Shown here in pieces: positions 1 through 4,742 of a stretch of DNA of 5,930 nucleotides. The first letter of the stretch is position 1; each line of letters opens with the position of its first letter. This DNA comes from an uncultured Collinsella sp. (GTDB lineage: Bacteria > Actinomycetota > Coriobacteriia > Coriobacteriales > Coriobacteriaceae), in NCBI GenBank assembly GCA_900554595.1, contig USHZ01000120.1:1-5930 (forward strand). Reading direction: 5' to 3'. The notes beneath the pieces were generated by a model. It made no database searches. It was not told the origin of the DNA and saw nothing but the letters and a program-made list of their open reading frames with translations. The position numbers and the translations under genes are program-made.

Positions 1-752
1 TCGATATCGACGGCACGCTGCTGAGCTTTAAGACCCACCGGATTCCGGCGTCGGCGCAGCAGGTGCTCGACAGCTTTCACGAGCAGGGGATTGCGTGCGT
101 GATCGCTACGGGCCGTCCGACCTACCAGATGCCGGACTGGCTGTTCGACCTTGGCTGGGATGCGTACATTACGCTTTCGGGTCAGCATTGCTTTGATGCC
201 AGTGGTGTTTACCGCAGCTGCCCGATCGATCCGGACGATGTTGCGGTGATCGTGGACCAGGTGGCTCAGGGGCGTTACGACTCGCTGTGCATGCAGGGCG
301 AGAATTCGTTTGTGAACCGCCTGTCCGAGCGCGTGGTGACGGCCGGTAGCAACGCGGGAATCGTCTACCACGAGGAGCCGTTTGAGCGCGCCTTTGACGC
401 ACCGGTCTACCAGTTCTGCGCCTTTGTGGACCCGGCCGACGAGCATATCGTGACTGATGCCGTGTCGCATTCGCTCACCACGCGCTGGTGCGATCTGTTC
501 TGCGATATTATTCCCGCTAACGGCGGCAAGGACCTGGGCGTGGCGGCGACGCTGGAGCGCTTGGGCATCGACGCGAGCGAGGCGATCGCCTTTGGCGATG
601 GCGAGAACGACCTGTCGATGTTCTCGGCCGTGGGCACAAGTGTGGCCATGGGCAACGCGCAGGATACCGTGAAGGCCGCAGCGACCTACGTTACGACCGC
701 CGTGGACGACGACGGCATCTACAACGCCGCCAAGCACTTTGGGCTTGTTTAG
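1..752 (+). CDS. Cof-type HAD-IIB family phosphatase, 5' end outside window
   Basis: This is a haloacid-dehalogenase-fold hydrolase, probably a cytoplasmic sugar-phosphate or nucleotide phosphatase. The reading frame is already open at the left edge, and 249 residues are visible. All four HAD motifs can be seen. Motif I, DIDGTLL, starts at position 3 (nucleophile Asp and acid/base Asp). Motif II is ATGRP, with its Thr about 35 residues later. Motif III is the Lys in GGKDLGV (codon at 528). Motif IV is GDGENDLSMF (from 594), which binds Mg. The cap between motifs II and III has the size of a C2 (type B) cap, and the C-terminal DDDGIYNAAKHFGLV matches how Cof-like proteins end. Because motif I normally lies within the first 10-15 residues, only a few codons are missing. 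A GTG at 63 is in frame but would discard motif I, so it is not the start. The substrate cannot be predicted. The gene is followed at once by a palindromic repeat element. Confidence 0.9.
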   Translation, partial: DIDGTLLSFKTHRIPASAQQVLDSFHEQGIACVIATGRPTYQMPDWLFDLGWDAYITLSGQHCFDASGVYRSCPIDPDDVAVIVDQVAQGRYDSLCMQGENSFVNRLSERVVTAGSNAGIVYHEEPFERAFDAPVYQFCAFVDPADEHIVTDAVSHSLTTRWCDLFCDIIPANGGKDLGVAATLERLGIDASEAIAFGDGENDLSMFSAVGTSVAMGNAQDTVKAAATYVTTAVDDDGIYNAAKHFGLV

Positions 753-769
753 CTGCGGATTCGGCACTC

Positions 770-879
770 GGGGACGTTCCTTTTCTGCCGGCAGTTGGGG
801 ACACCCTTGCCAACCCGGCCGGCGAGTCGGCCAATCGGCAAAGACTGTCCCCGACAACTAGTCGTTTAAGAACGTCCCC
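770..879. repeat. 110-bp imperfect palindromic repeat element (REP/MITE-like)
   Basis: The ends form a perfect 10-bp inverted repeat, GGGGACGTTC at 770-779 and GAACGTCCCC at 870-879. Inside it lie a second pair, GGGGACA at 797-803 and TGTCCCC at 846-852, and a third, GGCCG at 817-821 and CGGCC at 828-832, with a further short match (TGCC 808-811, GGCA 837-840). The whole can fold into one long interrupted hairpin. It begins 17 bp after the HAD stop codon and has no poly-T tail, so it fits a dispersed extragenic palindrome or a small non-autonomous element better than a classical terminator, although it could still affect the 3' end of the upstream mRNA. That it is multicopy is inferred; the genome was not available. 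Confidence 0.6.
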
Positions 880-883
880 AATG

Positions 884-905
884 ACCATGTTTTGTGAAAC
901 ATGGT
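884..905. promoter_or_regulatory. 9-bp-arm perfect palindrome upstream of the dtxR-type gene
   Basis: ACCATGTTT (884-892) and AAACATGGT (897-905) are perfect reverse complements separated by TGTG. The size and symmetry fit a dimeric regulator site or a short RNA hairpin. It starts four bases after the palindromic element and lies about 100 bp upstream of the DtxR-type start codon, so it is either part of the element's flank or an operator for that gene. There is no T-run after it, which argues against a terminator. Confidence 0.35.
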
Positions 906-926
906 TAACTTTCTGAACAATTTAGT

Positions 927-954
927 AAGACACGGGCAACTTTTGCGGTAAAGT
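927..954 (+). promoter_or_regulatory. possible sigma-70 promoter of the dtxR-type gene
   Basis: AAGACA (927-932) and TAAAGT (949-954) are separated by 16 bp and each match 4 of 6 consensus bases. The AT-rich stretch from 889 to 976 is clearly different from the surrounding GC-rich DNA, as expected of a promoter region. The exact boxes are uncertain. Downstream, AGGCTAAC at 976-983 matches eight bases of the classical DtxR-box core read on the opposite strand (GTTAGCCT). Its other half is not conserved, so autoregulation is only a possibility. Confidence 0.3.
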
Positions 955-1008
955 AAATCAAACAAAAGTATCCAAAGGCTAACTAGAAGCCATCGCGAAA
1001 GGCGGCCC

Positions 1009-1386
1009 ATGGCCCTACGTGAATCTGGAGAAGACTATCTCGAATCTATTTATGTGCTCTCGGAGCGCCAGGGCGTCGTTCGCTCGATTGACGTTGCCGA
1101 ATACCTGGGCGTAACCAAGGCGAGCGTCTCTAAAGCCATGGCGACGCTGGAGAACAACGGCTATGTCGAAATGGGCAAGCGCGACGTTCATCTGACGGAG
1201 CGTGGTCTGGAGGTCGCTCGCCAAATGTGGGAGCGCCACTGCTTTTTCGTGCGGTTGCTCGAGGAAGCAGGCGTTTCGGCGGATGTTGCGTCGCAAGAGG
1301 GCTGCCACATGGAGCACTGCCTGAGCGAGGAAAGCTTCGAGAAGCTAAGATCGATGCTGAGACGGGACAGCGACCGGGACCAGTAG
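1009..1386 (+). CDS. MntR/DtxR-family metal-dependent transcriptional repressor
   Basis: The 125-residue protein has the DtxR-family layout: an N-terminal winged helix-turn-helix (about residues 1-62; recognition region VTKASVSKAMATLENNGYV) and a dimerisation/metal domain (about 65-120). It lacks the SH3-like third domain, so its size is close to MntR (about 142 residues) and far shorter than DtxR/IdeR. Predicted ligands, aligned by eye to Bacillus subtilis MntR, are D9, E12, H77, C99, E102 and H103; the 77-99-102-103 spacing is the same. Cys at 99 replaces the MntR Glu and resembles the Cys of iron-sensing DtxR, so the metal could be Mn or Fe. The ATG is preceded by AAAGG at 998-1002, six bases upstream. 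The likely role is repression of metal uptake when the metal is plentiful; no transporter gene is next to it here. It converges on the ATPase gene across a large palindrome. Confidence 0.88.
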   Translation: MALRESGEDYLESIYVLSERQGVVRSIDVAEYLGVTKASVSKAMATLENNGYVEMGKRDVHLTERGLEVARQMWERHCFFVRLLEEAGVSADVASQEGCHMEHCLSEESFEKLRSMLRRDSDRDQ

Positions 1387-1464
1387 CACCGCCAGCTAAG
1401 TCCAACTCAGACAAGGAACCCCGCCAGCAAGCGATGCCCAAGAACCACCAGCAACGTCACCGCA

Positions 1465-1595
1465 GGTCCCGACGGGGATGTCCCCTCCAAAACATTCCGC
1501 AGGCAAGTGGCCCCGTTGTCCATAGCTCCGTAGGAGCAGGACAACGGGGCCACATTTGCCGAGGACGTTTTGGAGGGGACATCCCTGCCGGGACC
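1465..1595. repeat. 131-bp nested inverted repeat between convergent genes
   Basis: Three arms nest around one centre. The outer arm is GGTCCCG (1465-1471) with CGGGACC (1589-1595). The middle arm is a perfect 19-bp match, 1475-1493 with 1567-1585. The inner arm is a perfect 15-bp match, 1507-1521 with 1539-1553, whose loop contains another 5-bp stem, GCTCC/GGAGC, closed by GTA. Between middle and inner arms, GCAA (1503-1506) can pair with TTGC (1556-1559). Almost the whole 222-bp gap between the convergent stop codons is used by it. Neither strand has a long T-run after the stem, so it may be a dispersed palindromic element that also stops transcription from both sides. Confidence 0.7.
1507..1553. 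terminator. core hairpin, candidate bidirectional terminator
   Basis: A perfect 15-bp GC-rich stem with arms GTGGCCCCGTTGTCC and GGACAACGGGGCCAC has a further 5-bp stem in its loop. It lies 120 bp after the stop of the dtxR-type gene and about 55 bp after the stop of the ATPase gene, where a shared terminator would be expected. The T-tract is poor on both strands (ATTT on the plus strand), so intrinsic termination is plausible but not certain. Confidence 0.5.
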
Positions 1596-1608
1596 GTCCG
1601 AGTACAAG

Positions 1609-3561
1609 CTACAGGTTCTTGACACCCATCGCGCGCATGGCGTTCAGGATGGCGATGATTGCCACGCCCACGTCGCCAAAGACGGCAAGCCACATGTTGG
1701 CGATGCCGAGTGCCGCGAGCACCAGGATCAGCAGCTTAACGCCCAACGCAAAGATGATGTTCTGCCAGACGATCGACATGGTCTTGCGCGCCACGCGGAT
1801 CGCGCGGGAAATGTTGGACGGTTTGTCATCCATGAGCACCACGTCGGCGGCCTCAATCGCGGCGTCGGATCCCATGGCGCCCATGGCAATGCCCACATCT
1901 GCGCGCGTAAGCACAGGCGCGTCGTTGATGCCATCGCCGACAAAGGCGAGCTTGCCCTTGCCGCTTTCGGCCGCGAGCAGCGCTTCAACACGCTCGACCT
2001 TGTCGCCCGGCAGCAGCTGCGCGTGGAACTCGTCGAGGCCGAGCTGCTTGGCCACCGCAGCAGCCACTTCCTCGCGGTCGCCCGTGAGCATGACGGTGCG
2101 GTTGATGCCAGCGGCGTGCAGGTCACGGACCGTCTGCTCGGCATCGGCCTTAACGGTGTCTGCAATCACGATGTGGCCGACATACACGCCGTTCACGAGC
2201 ACGTGGAGGATTGTGCCGACAACCTCACAGTCCGGTGCTTCAATGCCGGCCGCGGCGAGCATCTTGGCGTTGCCGACGACGACGTGCTTGCCGTCGATGG
2301 TCGCCGTCACGCCGTGGCCCGCGTCATTAGTGGAATCCGTCACGCGCTTGGGGCCGAGCTCGCCCTGGAAGGCAGTGCGTACCGACTGCGCGATGGGGTG
2401 GTCGGAGAATGACTCGGCGAGGGCTGCGACCTCGAGCAACGATTGCTCGGTATAGCCTGCCTCGGGGTGTACCGCGACGACCGAGAACGTTCCGTTGGTG
2501 AGGGTGCCCGTTTTGTCGAAGACGACGGTGTCCACATCGGCGAGCGTCTCGAGGTAGTTTGAGCCCTTGATGAGAACACCTAGCTTGGAAGCGCCGCCGA
2601 TGCCGCCAAAGAAGCTCAGCGGCACGCTGATCACGAGCGCGCACGGGCAGCTGACGACGAGGAAGGTCAGGCCGCGTAGAATCCAGTCGGACCAAGCGCC
2701 AGTCACCAGGCCGCCGCCGAGTGCGAGCACCGCTGCCGCGCCGGTGACGGCGGGGGTGTAGACGCGGGCAAAGCGCGTGATGAAGTTCTCGGTGCGCGCC
2801 TTCTTTTCGCTGGCATTCTCCACGAGCTCCAGGACGCGCGCGACGGTGGACTCGCCAAAGGGCTTGGTGGTGCGCACGCGGATGAGGCCCGTCATGTTGA
2901 TGCAGCCGCTGATGATATCGTCGCCGGTCTTGGCGGGGCGGGGGACTGACTCGCCCGTGAGCGCGGCGGTGTCGAGCTGGGTCTCGCCCTCGACGATGAC
3001 GCCGTCGATAGGCACGCGCTCGCCGGGCTTGACCACGATCACGGTGCCGACGGCGATGTCATCGGGAAAGACCTGTTCGAGTGTGCCGTCGGCTTGCTCG
3101 ACGTTAGCGTAGTCGGGCGCGATGTCCATCATGGCGCTGATCGACTTGCGGCTCTTGCCCACGGCGTATGCCTGGAACAACTCGCCGACCTGGTAGAACA
3201 GCATGACAGCGGCGCCTTCGGCCATGTGCGGGTCTGTATCGGGGAAGAGCACCATGGCAAACGCGCCGATGGTTGCGACTGCCATAAGGAAGCTCTCGTC
3301 GAAGGCCTTGCCGCGGCGGATATTATTGAATGCCTTTTGCAGTACGTCGTAGCCGGCAATCAAAAACGGCACGAGGAACAGCACAAAGCTGGCGTAGATG
3401 TCGCCCGGGGTGCCGAATGCGGCGGTGAGGGCGCCGAGCTCATCGAGGGCGTACACCACGGCAAAAATGCCCAGTGCTACCAGGATGCGGTTGCGCTTAT
3501 GCTCGAGCGACTCTTTTTTCTTGCGCTTCTTCTTTTTCTTTTTGGGGTCGGCGGTGGCCAT
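1609..3561 (-). CDS. P1B-type heavy-metal ATPase, Zn/Cd/Pb exporter (CadA/ZntA-like)
   Basis: The 650-residue membrane pump is predicted to expel divalent Zn, Cd or Pb from the cytoplasm using ATP. Visible motifs in order: actuator TGES at 202-205; CPC metal site in the membrane at 305-307; phosphorylation loop DKTGT at 349-353 (phospho-Asp 349); HP dipeptide at 388-389 (SDHPI); TGD at 493-495; hinge GDGINDAP at 542-549; Lys 609 in TM7 and Asp 630 in TM8, the residues typical of P1B-2 pumps such as ZntA. About eight hydrophobic segments are visible. There is no N-terminal HMA domain; residues 7-16 are instead almost all Lys (one Arg), and an HMA protein is encoded just upstream. The start at 3561 (MATADP) is chosen because GGGAGG at 3571-3576 sits eight to nine bases before it. 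A longer frame from a TTG at 3630 would read through the promoter and operator. Regulation is probably by the neighbouring ArsR-family repressor through the operator at 3585-3604. Confidence 0.93.
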   Translation of the reverse strand: MATADPKKKKKKRKKKESLEHKRNRILVALGIFAVVYALDELGALTAAFGTPGDIYASFVLFLVPFLIAGYDVLQKAFNNIRRGKAFDESFLMAVATIGAFAMVLFPDTDPHMAEGAAVMLFYQVGELFQAYAVGKSRKSISAMMDIAPDYANVEQADGTLEQVFPDDIAVGTVIVVKPGERVPIDGVIVEGETQLDTAALTGESVPRPAKTGDDIISGCINMTGLIRVRTTKPFGESTVARVLELVENASEKKARTENFITRFARVYTPAVTGAAAVLALGGGLVTGAWSDWILRGLTFLVVSCPCALVISVPLSFFGGIGGASKLGVLIKGSNYLETLADVDTVVFDKTGTLTNGTFSVVAVHPEAGYTEQSLLEVAALAESFSDHPIAQSVRTAFQGELGPKRVTDSTNDAGHGVTATIDGKHVVVGNAKMLAAAGIEAPDCEVVGTILHVLVNGVYVGHIVIADTVKADAEQTVRDLHAAGINRTVMLTGDREEVAAAVAKQLGLDEFHAQLLPGDKVERVEALLAAESGKGKLAFVGDGINDAPVLTRADVGIAMGAMGSDAAIEAADVVLMDDKPSNISRAIRVARKTMSIVWQNIIFALGVKLLILVLAALGIANMWLAVFGDVGVAIIAILNAMRAMGVKNL

Positions 3562-3570
3562 GACTCGTAT

Positions 3571-3576
3571 CCTCCC
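3571..3576 (-). promoter_or_regulatory. strong Shine-Dalgarno that fixes the ATPase start
   Basis: On the minus strand the sequence GGGAGGA lies eight bases upstream of the ATG at 3559-3561. This supports MATADP as the N-terminus and a 650-residue product. Confidence 0.85.
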
Positions 3577-3584
3577 ATTTGAGT

Positions 3585-3604
3585 GTATGAACACTCGCTC
3601 ATAT
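3585..3604 (-). promoter_or_regulatory. ArsR-type operator O3 over the ATPase promoter
   Basis: The 20 bases GTATGAACACTCGCTCATAT match the operator at 4338-4357 at 17 of 20 positions; the differences are at positions 1, 10 and 11. The outer half-sites TATGA and TCATA are kept. It overlaps the predicted -10 box of the ATPase promoter, so a bound repressor would block transcription initiation. The binding protein is inferred to be the ArsR-family repressor encoded at 3958-4323. Confidence 0.75.
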
Positions 3605-3630
3605 AATTTCGCGAGCAAAGGCCGCGGCAA
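3601..3630 (-). promoter_or_regulatory. predicted internal promoter for the ATPase gene
   Basis: On the minus strand TTGCCG (3625-3630) and TTATAT (3601-3606) are 18 bp apart, with 4 of 6 or better matches to consensus. It sits between the HMA stop and the ATPase Shine-Dalgarno and is overlapped by operator O3. The -35 box falls within the hairpin at 3615-3642, so the hairpin and promoter share sequence. Confidence 0.5.
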
Positions 3631-3642
3631 GCGCGGCCTTGC
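3615..3642 (-). terminator. GC-rich hairpin between HMA gene and ATPase gene
   Basis: AAGGCCGCG (3618-3626) and CGCGGCCTT (3632-3640) form a perfect 9-bp stem with a 5-base loop, GCAAG. Two more pairs are possible beyond a bulged A. Read on the minus strand the stem ends in CCTTTGC, a weak U-tract. It could terminate or attenuate the arsR-HMA transcript, or slow its decay, so that the pump is mostly made from its own promoter. Confidence 0.45.
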
Positions 3643-3652
3643 AGGTTGGCGT

Positions 3653-3682
3653 AAACCTGGGCTAGATAAACCTGGGCTAGAG
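3653..3682. repeat. 15-bp tandem duplication covering the HMA stop codon
   Basis: Two adjacent 15-bp units, 3653-3667 and 3668-3682, begin AAACCTGGGCTAGA and differ at one base (T or G at the last position). Read on the minus strand, each carries the in-frame TAG that ends the HMA gene, so the duplication added a second stop without changing the protein. It looks like a recent slippage event. Confidence 0.8.
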
Positions 3683-3895
3683 AATGATCTCGCAGTCCGG
3701 TTCGGCGTCGGCCGTAAACTCTACAACGCGGTTGAGCACCTCGTCGAACTCGGCGTCGTCGGCCTCGAGCGTCAGCTTCTGGGTCATAAAGTTGACGGAC
3801 ACGGATTTGACGCCCTCGAGCTTGGCCAGCTCGTCCTGAAGCTCACGCGCGCAGTTGGCGCAGTCGATCTCGTCGAGTTTAAACTGCTTTTTCAT
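3677..3895 (-). CDS. stand-alone HMA-domain metal-binding protein
   Basis: The 72-residue protein is a single heavy-metal-associated (ferredoxin-like) domain. The metal loop is IDCANCA, with D11, C12 and C15. An Asp directly before CxxC is seen in the N-terminal domains of Zn/Cd/Pb ATPases such as ZntA, whereas copper chaperones usually have other residues there. Another Cys, C68, lies near the C-terminus in an acidic tail (DAEPDCEIIL). There is no signal peptide, so it is cytoplasmic. The ATG at 3893-3895 has an AAAGGA Shine-Dalgarno about seven bases upstream. It follows the repressor gene by 62 bp and precedes the ATPase, which lacks an HMA domain. The likely role is metal binding and delivery to, or regulation of, that pump; this is inferred from family and context. 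Confidence 0.88.
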   Translation of the reverse strand: MKKQFKLDEIDCANCARELQDELAKLEGVKSVSVNFMTQKLTLEADDAEFDEVLNRVVEFTADAEPDCEIIL

Positions 3896-3957
3896 GGTGG
3901 GTTCCTTTCCCTGTTTTGCGGCTTGGGTGCAGGCCGCGCTGGTACCGTGGTTGGTTG

Positions 3958-4323
3958 CTATTCGCAGATATGGCTCATGCCCTGGTTGAGCATGGTGTAG
4001 ACGTGATCGTCGGCAAGCGAGTAGAGAATGTTGCGGCCGTCGCGGCGGAACTTGACCAGGTGCGACTGCTTAAGCGTGCGCAGCTGGTGCGATACTGCCG
4101 ACTGCGAGGTTGCGGTCGCCTCAGCGATGTCGGCCACGCAGAGCTCGCGGCCCATGAGGGCATAGAGAATCTTGATGCGTGTGGTGTCGCTGAAGACCTT
4201 GAACAGGTCGGCCAGATCGTACAGCAGCTCCTCGTCGGGAAGGTCCTCGGGCGAGCAGGTGGTGGGGATCGCGGGTTCGGTGGCCTCGATGTCGGGTTTC
4301 GTTTCATCAACGCGGATGCTCAT
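3958..4323 (-). CDS. ArsR/SmtB-family metal-sensing repressor (Zn/Cd type)
   Basis: The 121-residue winged-helix repressor probably leaves its operator when it binds Zn or Cd. The core starts near residue 32 (LLYDLADLFKVFSDTTRIKILYAL). The helix-turn-helix is about residues 63-90 (VADIAEATATSQSAVSHQLRTLKQ), followed by the wing (FRRDGRNILYSL). The C-terminal helix has D105, H107, H118 and E121, which reproduce the SmtB alpha-5 site (D104, H106, H117, E120) with identical spacing; E121 is the last residue. C62 in ELCVADIA matches one Cys of the alpha-3N site, and C23 lies in the acidic N-terminal extension of about 30 residues. The second Cys of the CadC CxC pair is absent (A64), so the alpha-5 site is the more likely sensor. 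The ATG is preceded by AAAGGA about eight bases upstream. It heads the efflux cluster and probably represses itself and the pump through three matching operators. Confidence 0.92.
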   Translation of the reverse strand: MSIRVDETKPDIEATEPAIPTTCSPEDLPDEELLYDLADLFKVFSDTTRIKILYALMGRELCVADIAEATATSQSAVSHQLRTLKQSHLVKFRRDGRNILYSLADDHVYTMLNQGMSHICE

Positions 4324-4336
4324 TGCAATATCCTTT

Positions 4337-4358
4337 CATATGAACATGCGCTCATATA
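4337..4358 (-). promoter_or_regulatory. ArsR-type operator O1, arsR leader
   Basis: The imperfect palindrome ATATGAACATGCGCTCATAT (4338-4357) has outer arms ATATGA and TCATAT. It is an exact 22-bp reverse complement of O2 (4372-4393), with 13 bp between them. It lies downstream of the predicted transcription start and ends where the Shine-Dalgarno begins. Its form resembles the 12-2-12 operators of SmtB/CzrA-family repressors. Confidence 0.8.
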
Positions 4359-4369
4359 ACTTACTTCCG

Positions 4370-4397
4370 AGTATATGAGCGCATGTTCATATGTCAA
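4370..4397 (-). promoter_or_regulatory. arsR promoter with near-consensus boxes
   Basis: On the minus strand a perfect -35 box TTGACA (4392-4397) is followed after 16 bp by TATACT (4370-4375), 5 of 6 to the -10 consensus. It is the best promoter in the window. Transcription should start near 4363. Operator O2 fills the spacer and touches both boxes, so repressor and RNA polymerase cannot both bind. Confidence 0.8.
4372..4393 (-). promoter_or_regulatory. ArsR-type operator O2 inside the arsR promoter spacer
   Basis: ATATGAGCGCATGTTCATAT (4373-4392) is the exact reverse complement of O1. It occupies the spacer between the -35 and -10 boxes of the arsR promoter. Two facing copies 13 bp apart (35 bp centre to centre) could allow cooperative binding or a tight switch. 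Confidence 0.8.
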
Positions 4398-4481
4398 TAT
4401 CGTTTAGGCAATCCGTCGTACAAAATGATGAGGAAAAGCGGACGAGATCCCGGACTAAGCGGTTTTGATAGGTGATGCCGG

Positions 4482-4522
4482 GGTGGGTGCCCCTGCGCCG
4501 TGCAAAAATTGGAGTATTCTGC
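4482..4522 (+). repeat. left copy of a 41-bp inverted repeat
   Basis: This copy begins GGTGGGTGCCC, continues GCGCCGTGCAAAA and ends GAGTATTCTGC. Its reverse complement is found at 4690-4730 with 33 of 41 bases identical and no gaps. The pair bounds a 249-bp segment. The match fades quickly on the outer side and only faintly continues inward. Confidence 0.7.
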
Positions 4523-4689
4523 AACGATAGGGGGTCTGCTAATTTATCGCAGGCCAAATAATGCAGCTAAAGAGTTATCTTAGGGTGGTAAACCGATGAG
4601 TTCTTCCTCAAATGTTGCCTAACGTTCTCACGCAAGAGTGATTTCGCTTCACTTTTGGATCCACTCGAGGGTGATGGACACCCGGCTTT

Positions 4690-4730
4690 GCTGAATACTC
4701 GCAATTTTGCACGTCGCTAGGGTACCCACC
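4690..4730 (-). repeat. right copy of a 41-bp inverted repeat
   Basis: Read on the minus strand it begins GGTGGGTACCC, continues GCGACGTGCAAAA and ends GAGTATTCAGC. Aligned without gaps to the copy at 4482-4522 it differs at eight positions. It lies 12 bp downstream of the stop codon of the nuclease-like gene, so it would be in that gene's 3' untranslated region. The pair could be the ends of a small non-autonomous element, two copies of a dispersed extragenic repeat, or the stem of a long RNA hairpin. Confidence 0.7.
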
Positions 4731-4742
4731 TTGTTGGTCAGC

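Larger units (their letters stand above)
4398..4742. other. 345-bp stretch without a convincing gene
   Basis: No reading frame here has both a plausible start and family-like content. The stretch separates the arsR promoter from the stop codon of the nuclease-like gene. It contains the two 41-bp inverted repeats described separately and two small hairpins. One is AAGAGTGA/TCACTTTT (4634-4656), which includes a G-U pair and ends in four Ts. The other is GGGTG/CACCC (4669-4683). Either may mark the 3' end of a transcript; neither is a strong terminator for the nuclease-like gene, which is read from the minus strand. Confidence 0.6.

Noticed and set aside
691..888. Minus-strand open frame of 65 codons.
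   Set aside because: It overlaps the HAD 3' end and is made mostly of the palindromic element at 770-879, so its sequence is explained by the repeat.
1227..1622. Plus-strand open frame running from inside the dtxR-type gene through the palindrome.
   Set aside because: It is out of frame with the regulator, low in family-like character and reads straight through the inverted repeat.
1556..2455. Long plus-strand open frames opposite the ATPase gene.
   Set aside because: They are antisense shadows of a GC-rich gene; the ATPase on the minus strand has every family motif.
3510..3547. A/G-rich lysine-codon run in the ATPase N-terminus as a programmed frameshift site.
   Set aside because: The six-A run is not in the phase required for a -1 slippery heptamer, and the downstream frame is intact without a shift.
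3562..3630. A 23-residue N-terminal extension of the ATPase from a TTG at 3630.
   Set aside because: It would read through the hairpin, the predicted promoter, operator O3 and the Shine-Dalgarno. The ATG at 3561 has an ideal GGGAGGA upstream.
4596..4622. Eight-codon plus-strand frame MSSSSNVA with a weak AGGGTGG upstream.
   Set aside because: Too short to judge, with no gene downstream on the plus strand for it to lead; the Shine-Dalgarno match is poor.
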